Assembly: GCF_026151335.1 (NCBI RefSeq)
Contig: NZ_JAMQPP010000002.1
Origin: Leptospira_A soteropolitanensis
GTDB lineage: Bacteria; Spirochaetota; Leptospiria; Leptospirales; Leptospiraceae
Length of the DNA: 64,000 nucleotides
Strand: one strand, 5' to 3'
Part shown: positions 16,109 through 25,911 of the stretch, in pieces
Numbering within the stretch: position 1 is the first letter of the stretch
How the letters are laid out: each line of letters begins with the position of its first letter
The notes under the pieces: model-generated
The model's input: the letters and a program-made list of their open reading frames with translations, nothing else
The model's database searches: none
What the model was told of the DNA's origin: nothing
Translations under genes and position numbers: made by a program

Positions 16109-19100
16109 ATGAAAATTGAGAGGCATTTTACCAAAGGGAATAAGGGTCTTTACCCGAATTTAACTTGGGTCCGTAAGGATTCTAAAATTACGAATACTGA
16201 CGGGTCAGTTGTATTTGAGGCCAACGGAGTGGAAGTTCCGGATTTTTGGTCACAGGTAGCTACAGATATCCTCGCGCAGAAATACTTTCGAAGGAAAGGT
16301 GTTCCAAAATATTTAAAGAAAGTAGCAGAAAAAGGAATTCCGGAATGGTTACAACGTTCGGTTCCCGATGATGAAAAACTTTCTGCTCTGAATCCTGAGG
16401 ACAGATTTGTCGGAGAGTCAGATTCCAAACAAGTGTTCCATCGCCTTGCGGGATGTTGGACCTATTGGGGTTATAAATACGGGTATTTTTCCGATGAAGA
16501 CAGTGCCCGTGTTTTCTATGAAGAAGTTATTTTTATGCTCGCAAGCCAAATGGCTGCACCCAATTCCCCACAGTGGTTCAATACAGGACTCCACTGGGCT
16601 TATGGAATTGATGGAAAATCACAAGGCCACTACTATGTGGATCCAAAATCAGGAAAACTAGTAAGATCTGCCTCTTCTTACGAACACCCACAACCCCATG
16701 CTTGTTTTATCCAATCGGTGGATGATGACTTAGTGAATGAAGGGGGAATCATGGACCTTTGGGTTCGTGAAGCTCGTCTTTTCAAATACGGATCAGGTAC
16801 AGGAACAAACTTTTCTAACTTACGTGCCGCCAATGAATCTCTTTCTGGTGGCGGTAAAAGTTCTGGGCTGATGTCCTTTCTGAAAATTGGAGATAGGGCC
16901 GCAGGAGCCATTAAATCCGGCGGAACCACTCGTCGTGCAGCAAAGATGGTTTGTCTTGATATGGACCACCCAGACATCGAAGAGTTCATTGATTGGAAAG
17001 TACAAGAAGAGAAAAAAGTGGCTTCCCTTGTTACGGGATCCATTCTCAATAACCGCCTTCTCAATGATATTATGAGTGCCTGCTCTTCCGCCAAACAAAC
17101 ACTTGGTGAAGATGCCTACGACCCGACTGCCAATTTAGATCTAAAAAAAGCGATCCAAAAGGCAAGAAAGGCATTTGTTCCAGACAACTATATCAAACGA
17201 GTCATTGACCTTTCCAAACAAGGTTACAAAGACTTACTCTTTGAAGAATTAACCACTGACTGGCAATCCGAAGCTTATAATACTGTTTCTGGACAAAACT
17301 CCAATAACTCAGTGCGAATCACAAATGAGTTTATGGAAGCCGTCGAAAAAGACCTCCCTTTCCATCTTTACAACAGAACCGAAAAAGAAAAAGCGAAGGT
17401 ACAAAACAGGGAAGCAAAACCTGCAAAAACCCTTCGGGCTCGTGACCTCTGGGAAAGAATTGCGAATGCCGCTTGGAATTCCGCAGACCCAGGAACGCAG
17501 TATCACAGTACCATTAACGAGTGGCATACTTGCCCAGAAGATGGTGCCATCAATGCATCCAACCCATGTTCCGAGTATATGTTCCTCGACAATACTGCCT
17601 GTAACTTGGCTTCAGCAAACCTCGTTAAGTTTTTAAAAGAAGATGGAAGTTTTGATGTCGCGGGATACCGTTATTTAAACAAAATTTGGACCATCATCTT
17701 AGAAGTATCTGTCCTTATGGCGCAGTTCCCTTCCAAAGAAATTGCAGAACTTTCTTACAAGTTTAGAACCCTAGGACTTGGATATGCCAACCTTGGTTCT
17801 CTTCTTATGATCATGGGAATTCCTTATGATTCACAAGAAGCGATGGCTGTGACTGGAGCCATTTCTTCCATCATGCATATGACAGCTTATGCAACATCAG
17901 CGGAAATGGCAAAGGAACTTGGACCATTTGCTGGATACGAAAAAAACAAAGACCATATGCTCCGTGTCATTCGTAACCACAGACGTGCCGCTTACAATGC
18001 ACCAAAAGAAGAATACGAAGGCCTTACCATCACACCGGTGGGAATCAATCCGTCTTTTCTTCCATCTTACTTACTGGAAGCAGCAAAAGAAGATTCTGAC
18101 AGAGCCTTGGAGCTAGGTGAATTGTATGGATACCGTAACGCACAGGTGACTGTAATTGCACCAACAGGAACCATTGGTCTTGTAATGGACTGTGATACAA
18201 CAGGAATCGAACCAGACTTTGCTCTAGTGAAATACAAAAAATTAGCTGGTGGTGGATACTTCAAAATCATCAACCAATCCGTACCTGCGGCACTCAAAAA
18301 ACTTGGGTATAGCCAAGCAGAACAAGACGCAATTGTAAACTACTGTAAAGGCCATGCTACTTTTAACGGAGCACCAGGGGTAAACACTGCCCGTTTGAAA
18401 GAAAAAGGTTTTACTGAAGATGTATTGGAAAAACTCGAAAAACAACTTCCATTTGTTTTTGATATCCAATTTGCATTCAACAAATTCACGCTAGGCGAAG
18501 ATTTCCTTTCTAAAACACTGGGAATTGATGCAAACGTTTACAACTCAATGGGTTTTAATCTTCTCGAAACATTGGGTTTTTCCGCAGATGAAATTTCACA
18601 AGCAAATGATTATGTTTGTGGAACAATGACTATCGAAAACGCACCTTTTATCAAAGAGAAGGATCTAGCAGTTTTTGATTGTGCAAACAAATGTGGAAAA
18701 TACGGAAAACGATTCTTATCTTATCAATCACATATCCGAATTATGGCTGCGGCACAACCATTCATTTCGGGTGCGATTTCCAAAACGATCAACCTTCCCG
18801 AGGAGGCAACCATTGAGGATGTAAAAAATGCATACCTCATGTCTTGGAAAGTGATGATCAAAGCAAACGCACTTTACCGTGATGGCTCCAAACTTTCACA
18901 ACCACTTAACTCCGTATTCCAGTTGTTAAGTGCTGTGGGTGAAGAAGAGGAAGAACTTCAAACCTCTTCTGCTCCCAAAACGGTCACAGAAGTGGCGGAA
19001 AAACTTGTGTATAAATACATTGCGGAAAGGAGAAAACTTCCACACCGCCGTGCTGGTTATACACAAAAAGCAATGGTGGGTGGTCACAAAGTATATCTTC

Positions 19101-19729
19101 GCACTGGAGAATACGAAGATGGCCAACTCGGTGAAATTTTTATCGACATGCATAAAGAAGGAGCGGCTTTCCGTTCTCTTATGAACGCATTTGCAATCGC
19201 AGTTTCACTGGGTCTCCAACATGGTGTTCCGTTAGAGGAATTTGTAGAAGCTTTCACTTTCTTCAAATTTGAACCAAACGGTATGGTTTCTGGCAACCCT
19301 CACATTAAGATGTCAACTTCAGTGATCGATTACATCTTTAGGGAACTTGCCATCACTTACCTTGGTAGATACGACTTGGCACAAGTATCTCCAGAAGATT
19401 TAAGAACAGACGAAGTGGGCAGAAAGGCTACAGAACCGACAAAGGACCTCGGGGGAAAACAGGAAAGTAGCGGGTTAAGAGTTCCGATACAGGTGGCTCC
19501 CATTTCTATGAAATCCGTGTTGGAAGAAAAACCGGAAGCCGTTGCAGTCGCAGGTGCTACGCCACAAGCAGCAGCACAATCGGCAGCGGCTACTCTCAAA
19601 ATCATTGCAGAAGCAAGAACCAAAGGATATACAGGAGATTCTTGTACTGAATGCGGTTCCTTCCAAATGGTTCGTAACGGAGCTTGCCTCAAGTGTATCT
19701 CTTGTGGGTCCACTACTGGTTGTTCGTAA
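16109..19729 (+). CDS. nrdJ: Adenosylcobalamin-dependent ribonucleoside-diphosphate reductase (class II)
   Basis: Makes deoxynucleotides using coenzyme B12 as radical source, so no NrdB partner or oxygen is required. At 1206 residues it is the long NrdJ type. HACFIQS has Cys199 and NTACNLAS has Cys498, the redox pair of the active site. NPCSE (485-489) holds the thiyl-radical Cys487 with Asn and Glu. GSGTGTNFSNLR and GTIGLVMDCDTTGIEPDF are family blocks. The C-terminus has a Cys cluster (CTECG...CLKCISCG...C) that fits a zinc-ribbon/thiol relay tail. Monocistronic, with a strong bidirectional terminator after it. No cobalamin riboswitch was recognised in the 220-bp upstream gap. Confidence 0.96.
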   Translation: MKIERHFTKGNKGLYPNLTWVRKDSKITNTDGSVVFEANGVEVPDFWSQVATDILAQKYFRRKGVPKYLKKVAEKGIPEWLQRSVPDDEKLSALNPEDRFVGESDSKQVFHRLAGCWTYWGYKYGYFSDEDSARVFYEEVIFMLASQMAAPNSPQWFNTGLHWAYGIDGKSQGHYYVDPKSGKLVRSASSYEHPQPHACFIQSVDDDLVNEGGIMDLWVREARLFKYGSGTGTNFSNLRAANESLSGGGKSSGLMSFLKIGDRAAGAIKSGGTTRRAAKMVCLDMDHPDIEEFIDWKVQEEKKVASLVTGSILNNRLLNDIMSACSSAKQTLGEDAYDPTANLDLKKAIQKARKAFVPDNYIKRVIDLSKQGYKDLLFEELTTDWQSEAYNTVSGQNSNNSVRITNEFMEAVEKDLPFHLYNRTEKEKAKVQNREAKPAKTLRARDLWERIANAAWNSADPGTQYHSTINEWHTCPEDGAINASNPCSEYMFLDNTACNLASANLVKFLKEDGSFDVAGYRYLNKIWTIILEVSVLMAQFPSKEIAELSYKFRTLGLGYANLGSLLMIMGIPYDSQEAMAVTGAISSIMHMTAYATSAEMAKELGPFAGYEKNKDHMLRVIRNHRRAAYNAPKEEYEGLTITPVGINPSFLPSYLLEAAKEDSDRALELGELYGYRNAQVTVIAPTGTIGLVMDCDTTGIEPDFALVKYKKLAGGGYFKIINQSVPAALKKLGYSQAEQDAIVNYCKGHATFNGAPGVNTARLKEKGFTEDVLEKLEKQLPFVFDIQFAFNKFTLGEDFLSKTLGIDANVYNSMGFNLLETLGFSADEISQANDYVCGTMTIENAPFIKEKDLAVFDCANKCGKYGKRFLSYQSHIRIMAAAQPFISGAISKTINLPEEATIEDVKNAYLMSWKVMIKANALYRDGSKLSQPLNSVFQLLSAVGEEEEELQTSSAPKTVTEVAEKLVYKYIAERRKLPHRRAGYTQKAMVGGHKVYLRTGEYEDGQLGEIFIDMHKEGAAFRSLMNAFAIAVSLGLQHGVPLEEFVEAFTFFKFEPNGMVSGNPHIKMSTSVIDYIFRELAITYLGRYDLAQVSPEDLRTDEVGRKATEPTKDLGGKQESSGLRVPIQVAPISMKSVLEEKPEAVAVAGATPQAAAQSAAATLKIIAEARTKGYTGDSCTECGSFQMVRNGACLKCISCGSTTGCS

Positions 19730-19786
19730 GAAACAAACAAATTAAAGACCGAACTCTGATCTTTAAGGTTAGAGTTTAGAATTAAT

Positions 19787-19827
19787 AAAAAAAGATCTCT
19801 TGGAATCATCCTTGAGATCTTTTTTTT
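19787..19827. terminator. Bidirectional intrinsic terminator (nrdJ / gsp operon)
   Basis: AAAAAAAGATCTC (19787-19799) and GAGATCTTTTTTT (19814-19826) form a 13-bp inverted repeat with T-runs on both strands. It ends nrdJ transcription rightward and the type II secretion operon leftward. Confidence 0.85.
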
Positions 19828-19926
19828 ACTCTTAAATCACCTACAGTTAACATTGAAAGAAAGATACCTGAGAGATCTTACTTAATAGTGGTAATGAGCG
19901 ACCATTTTGATCAATCGAAGTTATAC

Positions 19927-20889
19927 TTAAGGGACTGGGGCTGGTTCGATGGAAGTGCCTTCCGATTTAGGTGCCCCACCACCTAACTGATTCAAGTTGG
20001 GTAAATCCACTTTTGGAGAAGAAAAAGTTCCTCGAATCGGGATACAAGTTTTGCCCCCTTCCTGTGGAAGTAAGGCAACCATACCCACTAAATCTTGGCG
20101 TTCCTGGGCAAATTTTTCAGTTAAAGTAAAACAAACCTTTAGATCCAACTGCGAAAAAGATAAAGTGTCTGAAAGTCGAATCACACCTTGGAATTGAAAT
20201 TTAGCAAGAGAAGATTCCAAACTTCCTCGCTCCAAAAGTAACTTACCTGAACGAATTTTAAACAATAGATTCGCCTTACGGATGTCAGTTCCCTTTAAAC
20301 TTCCTAGAAATGGAATCTCTGCAGATTCTTTAATTTTTCCGCCAGAAATGTCAATCTCCCCTTCTCCATTCCATTTAGTAATTTTATCATCGATTGGTGA
20401 TAATCGAAGAGGAATGTCCAAAGTTTGGATACTCATAGCCCACTCACTACCCTCAAAACTAAAATAACCAATACTGGCATCACCTTCTAATCTTGACTGA
20501 AGAAGTCCAAAAAGAGATACACCTAAACTAATTTCCTCGGCTTTGACTGAAGTTCCTGTTGGAAAACTAATAATAAAACTATCAAATGACTTGCGGCCGA
20601 TTACAGGAAAATGGATCTCCTTCGCATCCATAAAAATTCCAGTTTCCTTTCCCGTTTTGATGAGAATCGAACGAACAATTTCGTTTAAAGGAAAAATAAA
20701 TAGAGTAAAAACCAAAAAGGAAACCACTGCAATGGCTACTAAAGTTAATATTTGTTTACGATTGACCTTGGAATGTTCTTCATCACCATCCTCATCAAAC
20801 AAATCATCTTCGTCCTCTAAAAGACTTTCTTGAATTTCCTTTTCTTCTTCTGCTAGGAAATCTTCTTCCAATTCTTCTTCTTTTGGCAT
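19927..20889 (-). CDS. gspN: Type II secretion system protein GspN (Leptospira type)
   Basis: Last gene of the secretion operon. The 320 residues begin with a very acidic cytoplasmic region (Glu/Asp-rich, about 1-40). One membrane helix follows (ILTLVAIAVVSFLVFTLFIF, ~45-66), then a long periplasmic beta-rich part with AsmA/GspN-like repeats (ISLGVSLFGLL, GEGEIDISGGKIK) and a Pro-rich end. GspN is accessory and absent from many systems, but a distinct GspN family is typical of Leptospira operons. It lies 1 nt after gspM and shortly before the terminator. Confidence 0.8.
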   Translation of the reverse strand: MPKEEELEEDFLAEEEKEIQESLLEDEDDLFDEDGDEEHSKVNRKQILTLVAIAVVSFLVFTLFIFPLNEIVRSILIKTGKETGIFMDAKEIHFPVIGRKSFDSFIISFPTGTSVKAEEISLGVSLFGLLQSRLEGDASIGYFSFEGSEWAMSIQTLDIPLRLSPIDDKITKWNGEGEIDISGGKIKESAEIPFLGSLKGTDIRKANLLFKIRSGKLLLERGSLESSLAKFQFQGVIRLSDTLSFSQLDLKVCFTLTEKFAQERQDLVGMVALLPQEGGKTCIPIRGTFSSPKVDLPNLNQLGGGAPKSEGTSIEPAPVP

Positions 20890-20890
20890 A

Positions 20891-21415
20891 TTATTTCCCT
20901 TTGGATAAACGACTATACGAAGAAACTTTTAGATTCACATCGTAAATTTCTTTTTCAGCAAATGGTTTTCTAAAACTGAGTAAATCCACTTTGGCTTGGA
21001 TTTGTTTATTCTTTTCTATATCATAAACAAGTTTAATAACATCTTGTAAAAGTACAGAACGAAAGGATACATCTATCGTAATTTTATTATAATCCTTTTG
21101 GATCACATTACTTGTATCCTTCATAGTTTGGACTTTGTCTTTCAGGTTATATCGAACTAAAATTTGATCCAATTTCGAATACATTACACTTACATCTTCT
21201 TCGCTCCCACCCGATTGTAAGCCACGTAAATAATTATATTCGCGAATGATGCGGTCAAGTTCTGTCGCTTGAGATCTGGTTTCAAAAATTTCTTCCGTAA
21301 GACTATTTCTTAAATCAGAAAAAAGAGTAACGATGGTATAAATCCCAAGAAGTGCCACAAAACTAATAAGCCCAACAACTAAAACGCGTTCCCTATCGTT
21401 TAAACGATCAAACAT
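20891..21415 (-). CDS. gspM: Type II secretion system protein GspM-like
   Basis: A 174-residue bitopic inner-membrane protein with a short cytoplasmic end, a membrane helix at about 12-33 (VLVVGLISFVALLGIYTIV), then a coiled coil (EEIFETRSQATELDRIIREYN) and a ferredoxin-like periplasmic domain (ITIDVSFRSVLLQDVIKLVYDI). This is the GspM/PilO layout, partnering GspL to build the assembly platform. Sequence identity to characterised GspM is weak, so the call relies on layout and position between gspL and gspN. Start and gspL stop share a base. Confidence 0.78.
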   Translation of the reverse strand: MFDRLNDRERVLVVGLISFVALLGIYTIVTLFSDLRNSLTEEIFETRSQATELDRIIREYNYLRGLQSGGSEEDVSVMYSKLDQILVRYNLKDKVQTMKDTSNVIQKDYNKITIDVSFRSVLLQDVIKLVYDIEKNKQIQAKVDLLSFRKPFAEKEIYDVNLKVSSYSRLSKGK

Positions 21416-23037
21416 TATGGTTCTTCCTTCGGAGTCACGACATCCATTTTGATTTTAAAGCTTACTTTGTATTTGTTTACCCCAGTGATCAGCCTTTTGT
21501 TTTGAATTTGTATATTGGTAAATTTTTCAGATTTTTCTAAAGCTGACTGAATGGTTCCAATTTCCCCAAATTCATTTACCCGACCATAAATTTGAATTTC
21601 CTTTTCTTCAAAATTAAACTGATCTAAAATAAACGGTAAAACTTCTGGGGAAGGAAACTGTTCGGTAGCTTCATTCAAAACATCTAAAACACTTTCCTGG
21701 GAGAGAAACAAACGGTAAATTTCCGTTTTTTTACGTTCCGCTTTTAACTTTTTATTGGCTTCTGTAAGTGGATCTTCGTCTTCACCTAGTTCTCCACCAA
21801 TGCCATTTTTGTATTTCTCTAGTAATACCTTTTTATTAGCAGAAATCTTACGTTTATCTAAAATGATTCCAATGATAAACACCCCTAAAAGCAAAACCAA
21901 AGAAATGCTAACAAGAATTAAATGAGGCTTAAAAGCAGATAATTTGAACCTATTGGTATGAATTTTTTTGGCAAACCCAGTCTCTAAAAAATTCACTCGG
22001 TTCCGAGATTCAAAATGGATTCCCGTGGCAACGGCTGTCACAAAATTTGGATCAGCAATTCCTAAAAATTCGTAACGTCCTGTTTTAATCCCTAATTTCT
22101 CTTCCAAATATGCGGTAAGCCCTGGATATAAACTTGCTCCTCCAGAAAGAAGTATCAGGCTCGGCCTTTCCGTTTCTGGAAGTGAAAAGATACTATTTTC
22201 TACTTCATGTATCAGTTGTTCAATTTTAGCTAATATAAACTTTCGAAGAGATTTCCATTGCACTTGCGAAATATGAAATTTGGTAAGAAATTTTGATTCT
22301 TCATTTTTATCTAATTCATCAAAAAGAAAACCTAAAGGAAGAGATTCTTTAATTTCTCTTGCTTCTTCCAATTCGATTTTTAGTAAATTAGAAATTTCTA
22401 AACTAACATCTTCTCCACCGATATAGATTTGTCGCGTGTGACGAAGTTTTCCTTCAAATAACACATTAAGAATGCTGTATCTACCGCCAAGATCCAGCTG
22501 TAGTATAGTTTTCTCACCAATTAATAATGGATAGTTTTTTGTTACAAGAGAAGATAAAGCGAACGAATCAAGAGATAAACAAGATAGAGAAAGATCACCC
22601 TTCGCAAATGGTTTTAGCGCACGAAGAAGTTCCGAATGGTGAACGTTAAAGGAAATTACATCAGAATTTTCTTTATTAGTTCTCCAAGTTTTACCAATTA
22701 CCTCTAATTCTTCCATAGGATAAGGAACCAGGTTTTCTACTTCAAACGGTAGTACTTCTTGGATCGCTTTTTCCGAAACCAAAGGCACTGTCAGATCACG
22801 AACAAATAAATTATGGATTCCTAAATTAATAAGAAACCTATTTTCTTCAGGAAAAAAACTTTGAATGAAACGAATGATATTGTATTCGAAGGGATCCCCT
22901 TCTGATTCGTCAAGTTCCACTACGGGAAGACTTTCTGTCCGAAGGATCACTACTTTCCCGAGGACCTTTTTAAAAAGGACCCCTTTTAGAAAGGTCGAAC
23001 CATAATCGATAGCTAGGTATTGGTCAAATGATAACAT
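21415..23037 (-). CDS. gspL: Type II secretion assembly protein GspL with PilM-like ATPase domain
   Basis: The N-terminal ~335 residues are an actin-like ASKHA domain of the PilM/GspL kind: AIDYGSTFLKG (phosphate 1), LQLDLGGRYS (phosphate 2) and LILLSGGASLYPG (adenosine motif). A membrane helix follows (HLILVSISLVLLLGVFIIGII, ~370-390), then a periplasmic PilN-like region with a coiled coil and a ferredoxin-like fold. So it resembles PilM and PilN fused, as in GspL, linking the GspE ATPase to the inner-membrane platform. 540 residues is longer than typical GspL (~400). Operon context makes the assignment firm. Confidence 0.85.
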   Translation of the reverse strand: MLSFDQYLAIDYGSTFLKGVLFKKVLGKVVILRTESLPVVELDESEGDPFEYNIIRFIQSFFPEENRFLINLGIHNLFVRDLTVPLVSEKAIQEVLPFEVENLVPYPMEELEVIGKTWRTNKENSDVISFNVHHSELLRALKPFAKGDLSLSCLSLDSFALSSLVTKNYPLLIGEKTILQLDLGGRYSILNVLFEGKLRHTRQIYIGGEDVSLEISNLLKIELEEAREIKESLPLGFLFDELDKNEESKFLTKFHISQVQWKSLRKFILAKIEQLIHEVENSIFSLPETERPSLILLSGGASLYPGLTAYLEEKLGIKTGRYEFLGIADPNFVTAVATGIHFESRNRVNFLETGFAKKIHTNRFKLSAFKPHLILVSISLVLLLGVFIIGIILDKRKISANKKVLLEKYKNGIGGELGEDEDPLTEANKKLKAERKKTEIYRLFLSQESVLDVLNEATEQFPSPEVLPFILDQFNFEEKEIQIYGRVNEFGEIGTIQSALEKSEKFTNIQIQNKRLITGVNKYKVSFKIKMDVVTPKEEP

Positions 23038-23039
23038 AA

Positions 23040-24155
23040 TTAATCTTCAGTATAGTATAACATTTGGTTGTTGGTTAGGTCAAAAAGACCAGAAACCTTT
23101 CGAACCACTTTATCCTTTATAATCCCAACCCCTGTAATTTTATACACTTCGCCTTTGGTTTTGATACGCCCACCAGAAACATCTGTTCCTTCTCCTGCCA
23201 GTTCCTTATACAGAGTTAAATCTCCTGTAGTCTTCACTTGGAATTCCGGTTCGGTCTCCAGATCTTTCAATTCTTTAATATAGCCTCCTTTCTGCAACTT
23301 GAGTTTCAAAATTTTCATAGCGGCTTGTTTGGTCATAAAGTCAGAAAGGGAGATGAGGACAAAATAGGGTGCAGTATTGATATTGATTCGGTCGTCATAA
23401 GAATCACCCGCAGGTAAATAGGCAGTGATATTATTGGAAAGCACATAATCTTTATCGGAACGAAGGGCTCTTTCCTCCTCCGTCATAAAGTCCTTCGAGT
23501 TATTTTTATCATAATCCTTGGGCTTCAAACTCTCATATACAATAGAACGATCATAACCCTTAACACTAAGAAGTTCCGAAAGGGAATAAAGGGGTGCATT
23601 TTTGATTTTTCTTGGCGGAGTAAGCCTACTGTAGTAATACTGTTCGGCGCCTCCCCCCGTTTCCTGGTGGTTTTCATCGATCCAATCCAAAATCGGGAAA
23701 ATCATTTCCCGTTTTAAACCAAATTGGTAAAAAAGTCTAGTGACCATCTCAATCGTTCTCTGGTTCGGCTGGTCATCGTAAATTTTTACAAGGGAATTAA
23801 TATTAATTTTACCATCTTCGGGACTCATTGTGTAATAGATCACACCACCCCCTAACGGAATCGGAGGAGGGTCCATCGCCAAACCCGATTGGTATAATAC
23901 TTCTTCCGGTATTTTTTTGAGTGCCCCCACTGCCCCCATAAACCCAGCTTTGGCTAACATATGCGCCTTAAATCCATCCGCTTGAGATCTTGCTACCCGG
24001 TATTCAGTAGCAGCATCTTCAAAAAATTTAGAGGCTGTAAACATGGAAGCTGTACCTATGGCCATCACAAGGAGATAGACCATAAATCCTCTTTTTAGTT
24101 TTTTATTTGAAGAGAATGACTGGATGCGCAAGCGATTCATATTTAACAAAGGCAT
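23040..24155 (-). CDS. gspK: Type II secretion minor pseudopilin GspK
   Basis: A 371-residue large pseudopilin. After a short basic leader comes KRGFMVYLLVMAIGTASMF, with Gly-Phe suitable for prepilin-peptidase cleavage and a hydrophobic helix. The large globular domain has the GspK features GKININSLV, DWIDENHQE, and a helix-hairpin-like segment before RININTAPYFVLISL. GspK tips the pseudopilus and binds GspI/GspJ. Its start region overlaps the 3' end of gspJ by 53 nt; an internal ATG at 24140 is an alternative start. Confidence 0.9.
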   Translation of the reverse strand: MPLLNMNRLRIQSFSSNKKLKRGFMVYLLVMAIGTASMFTASKFFEDAATEYRVARSQADGFKAHMLAKAGFMGAVGALKKIPEEVLYQSGLAMDPPPIPLGGGVIYYTMSPEDGKININSLVKIYDDQPNQRTIEMVTRLFYQFGLKREMIFPILDWIDENHQETGGGAEQYYYSRLTPPRKIKNAPLYSLSELLSVKGYDRSIVYESLKPKDYDKNNSKDFMTEEERALRSDKDYVLSNNITAYLPAGDSYDDRININTAPYFVLISLSDFMTKQAAMKILKLKLQKGGYIKELKDLETEPEFQVKTTGDLTLYKELAGEGTDVSGGRIKTKGEVYKITGVGIIKDKVVRKVSGLFDLTNNQMLYYTED

Positions 24156-24774
24156 TCCCCACTAGTGATATAATTTCAAAACGAATGAGCCTTGGAATTT
24201 TTTTTGTAGTCCGAGAATTCCAATCATCGACCCATTTGTCTCCACGTTCAGAAAATTTCATCTGAAAACTTTTTACATTTTCAAGTAATACATGTTCAAC
24301 GCCACCTTGTGTAGGAAAGGTATCAATCATTTCATCTTCTCTGCGAATGAGATAAGACAAACCTTCCATTTTTGGATTTGGCATTTTTCTCAAATAAAAA
24401 GAAACTTCCCTGACAGATGCTTGCCCCTCTTCTTCTGAATTCGGATTCGAAGTAGCAAATACAACTCGGTCATTTCTTGACCCTGTGACACCATCTTGTT
24501 TCCCTACAAACAATATTCGCTTTTGGTTATCTATAAAATAAGTTCGTGCCAGAGTTCCCCTTATGTTCTCCATTGCGTATAAAATGTCCTTTCTGTTGGC
24601 ACCTTTATTAGAGGCACCCTTTTTGGAGATTTTATTGGCTGTATAAAAAACAGAAAAAATTCCAGTGAATATCACTGCCATAATCATCACAACGATCGAT
24701 ATTTCTACCAAGGTGAAGCCATTGCGAATCTTCCGTTTGTTTTCTGATGGAAAATCTTCACGCAAAACTTTCAT
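24103..24774 (-). CDS. gspJ: Type II secretion minor pseudopilin GspJ
   Basis: A 223-residue prepilin-like protein. KIRNGFTLVEISIVVMIMAV is a classic G-F-T-L-V-E prepilin signal with Glu at +5. The globular part is beta-rich (REVSFYLRK, LIRREDEMID), as in GspJ. It forms the pseudopilus tip complex with GspI and GspK. The ATG overlaps the gspI stop as TAATG, so translation is coupled. Confidence 0.86.
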   Translation of the reverse strand: MKVLREDFPSENKRKIRNGFTLVEISIVVMIMAVIFTGIFSVFYTANKISKKGASNKGANRKDILYAMENIRGTLARTYFIDNQKRILFVGKQDGVTGSRNDRVVFATSNPNSEEEGQASVREVSFYLRKMPNPKMEGLSYLIRREDEMIDTFPTQGGVEHVLLENVKSFQMKFSERGDKWVDDWNSRTTKKIPRLIRFEIISLVGNAFVKYESLAHPVILFK

Positions 24775-25301
24775 TAGTATTTTGTACTCCTGAAAGTTTC
24801 GACACTGTAGGTTTCTTTTTTATTTCCATCCAAATAAAAAATAGAAACCTTAACTCTAAATACTTTAAGAACTCCCCCAGTCTCAAAACTTTTTTTCTGA
24901 CCTCTTTTTTTCATCAGATCACTAAAACCGACATCCTTATCACCTAACATATCCTTTGGTGCTTTTTTTCGGAGTTCCTCGGCATTCGGTCCACCAGCAA
25001 GTTTCAGTAAATCCATTTCTTCTTCTTTGATTTCTGTTTCAAAGGTATATCCAGGAAATGCATCAATCGAGCCACGCGTTGTGTCTGTTTGCATAGTAGT
25101 GGAGGAGTCTACTTGGGCCATTTTTATCTTTGCTAGGTGCACAGCATTCGCAAGTAAAACAGCTTTTTTCTGATACGAGATCCCTTCTGCAATCAGTGAA
25201 TACGTATAAGTCATCACCATTGCAGCCATAGCCATTGCAATCGTTACTTCAAAGAGAGTGAATCCTCTGGATTTTCGTTTACTTCGACTGAGGTTTTGCA
25301 T
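24774..25301 (-). CDS. gspI: Type II secretion minor pseudopilin GspI
   Basis: A 175-residue prepilin-like protein with KSRGFTLFEVTIAMAMAAMV at the N-terminus (cleavage after Gly, Glu+5). Helix and small alpha/beta domain match the GspI position between GspH and GspJ. It nucleates the tip complex. The start overlaps the gspH 3' end by 23 nt. Confidence 0.84.
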   Translation of the reverse strand: MQNLSRSKRKSRGFTLFEVTIAMAMAAMVMTYTYSLIAEGISYQKKAVLLANAVHLAKIKMAQVDSSTTMQTDTTRGSIDAFPGYTFETEIKEEEMDLLKLAGGPNAEELRKKAPKDMLGDKDVGFSDLMKKRGQKKSFETGGVLKVFRVKVSIFYLDGNKKETYSVETFRSTKY

Positions 25302-25911
25302 TGGAATCTACTTGTTCATCACGTTCATCGAGGCCATAAGAAACTTTTTGAATGGGAGTCGATTCTGGTTCTGGGAAATATTCAGTTTTATGGATTTTAA
25401 ATTTTCCACCATATCTATAAATTTGGATGGTTCTTTTAATTTCCGTATCAGATCCTACATATAAAAACAAATCAGTGGTTGTGCCTTGCGGGGTAAAAAC
25501 AATATGTAGTTTTCCTTCCGATCTTGGTTTTCCGGCTACATCTCTCACTTTCACAATTTTGGAATAAAAAGGAAGTGTAACTTTTTTTAAAATGGCTTCT
25601 TCTTCCAGGCCGCCTTCTTCTCTTTTCAAAAGAAAAAATTGGTATTCCCTTTTTTCAAAATCGTATTTAAAAAGAACTGCTTGGTTTGTTAACTGAGCTT
25701 TGTTGTATCCGAATTTAAAAGATTCCTGTAATTTAACAGCGATATCTTCGGTTGATGGAATGATTAGGTTTCGAAGTGTTCCCCCAACAATTACCATGAT
25801 AAGACCAAGAACGGAAATTACAACGGCAATCTCAATGAGAGTGAGACCGTCGCGTAATTTCCGTTTGGTTTTCAAAACCGAAATTCTATCGGAAGGCTGC
25901 CGGGTAATCAT
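25279..25911 (-). CDS. gspH: Type II secretion minor pseudopilin GspH
   Basis: A prepilin-like protein with LRDGLTLIEIAVVISVLGLI (cleavage after Gly, Glu+5), then a beta-rich domain (VLFKYDFEKREYQFFLL, LHIVFTPQGTTTDLFLYVG) typical of GspH/FimT. The frame opens at 26004, but starting there would extend far into gspG. The ATG at 25911, 26 nt inside the gspG 3' end, gives a normal short leader and 210 residues. The Gln/Lys-rich tail after the globular domain is of unknown use. Confidence 0.82.
   Translation of the reverse strand: MITRQPSDRISVLKTKRKLRDGLTLIEIAVVISVLGLIMVIVGGTLRNLIIPSTEDIAVKLQESFKFGYNKAQLTNQAVLFKYDFEKREYQFFLLKREEGGLEEEAILKKVTLPFYSKIVKVRDVAGKPRSEGKLHIVFTPQGTTTDLFLYVGSDTEIKRTIQIYRYGGKFKIHKTEYFPEPESTPIQKVSYGLDERDEQVDSNAKPQSK

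Noticed and set aside
16678..17094. 138-codon minus-strand frame inside nrdJ
   Set aside because: Shadow of conserved nrdJ; no coding features.
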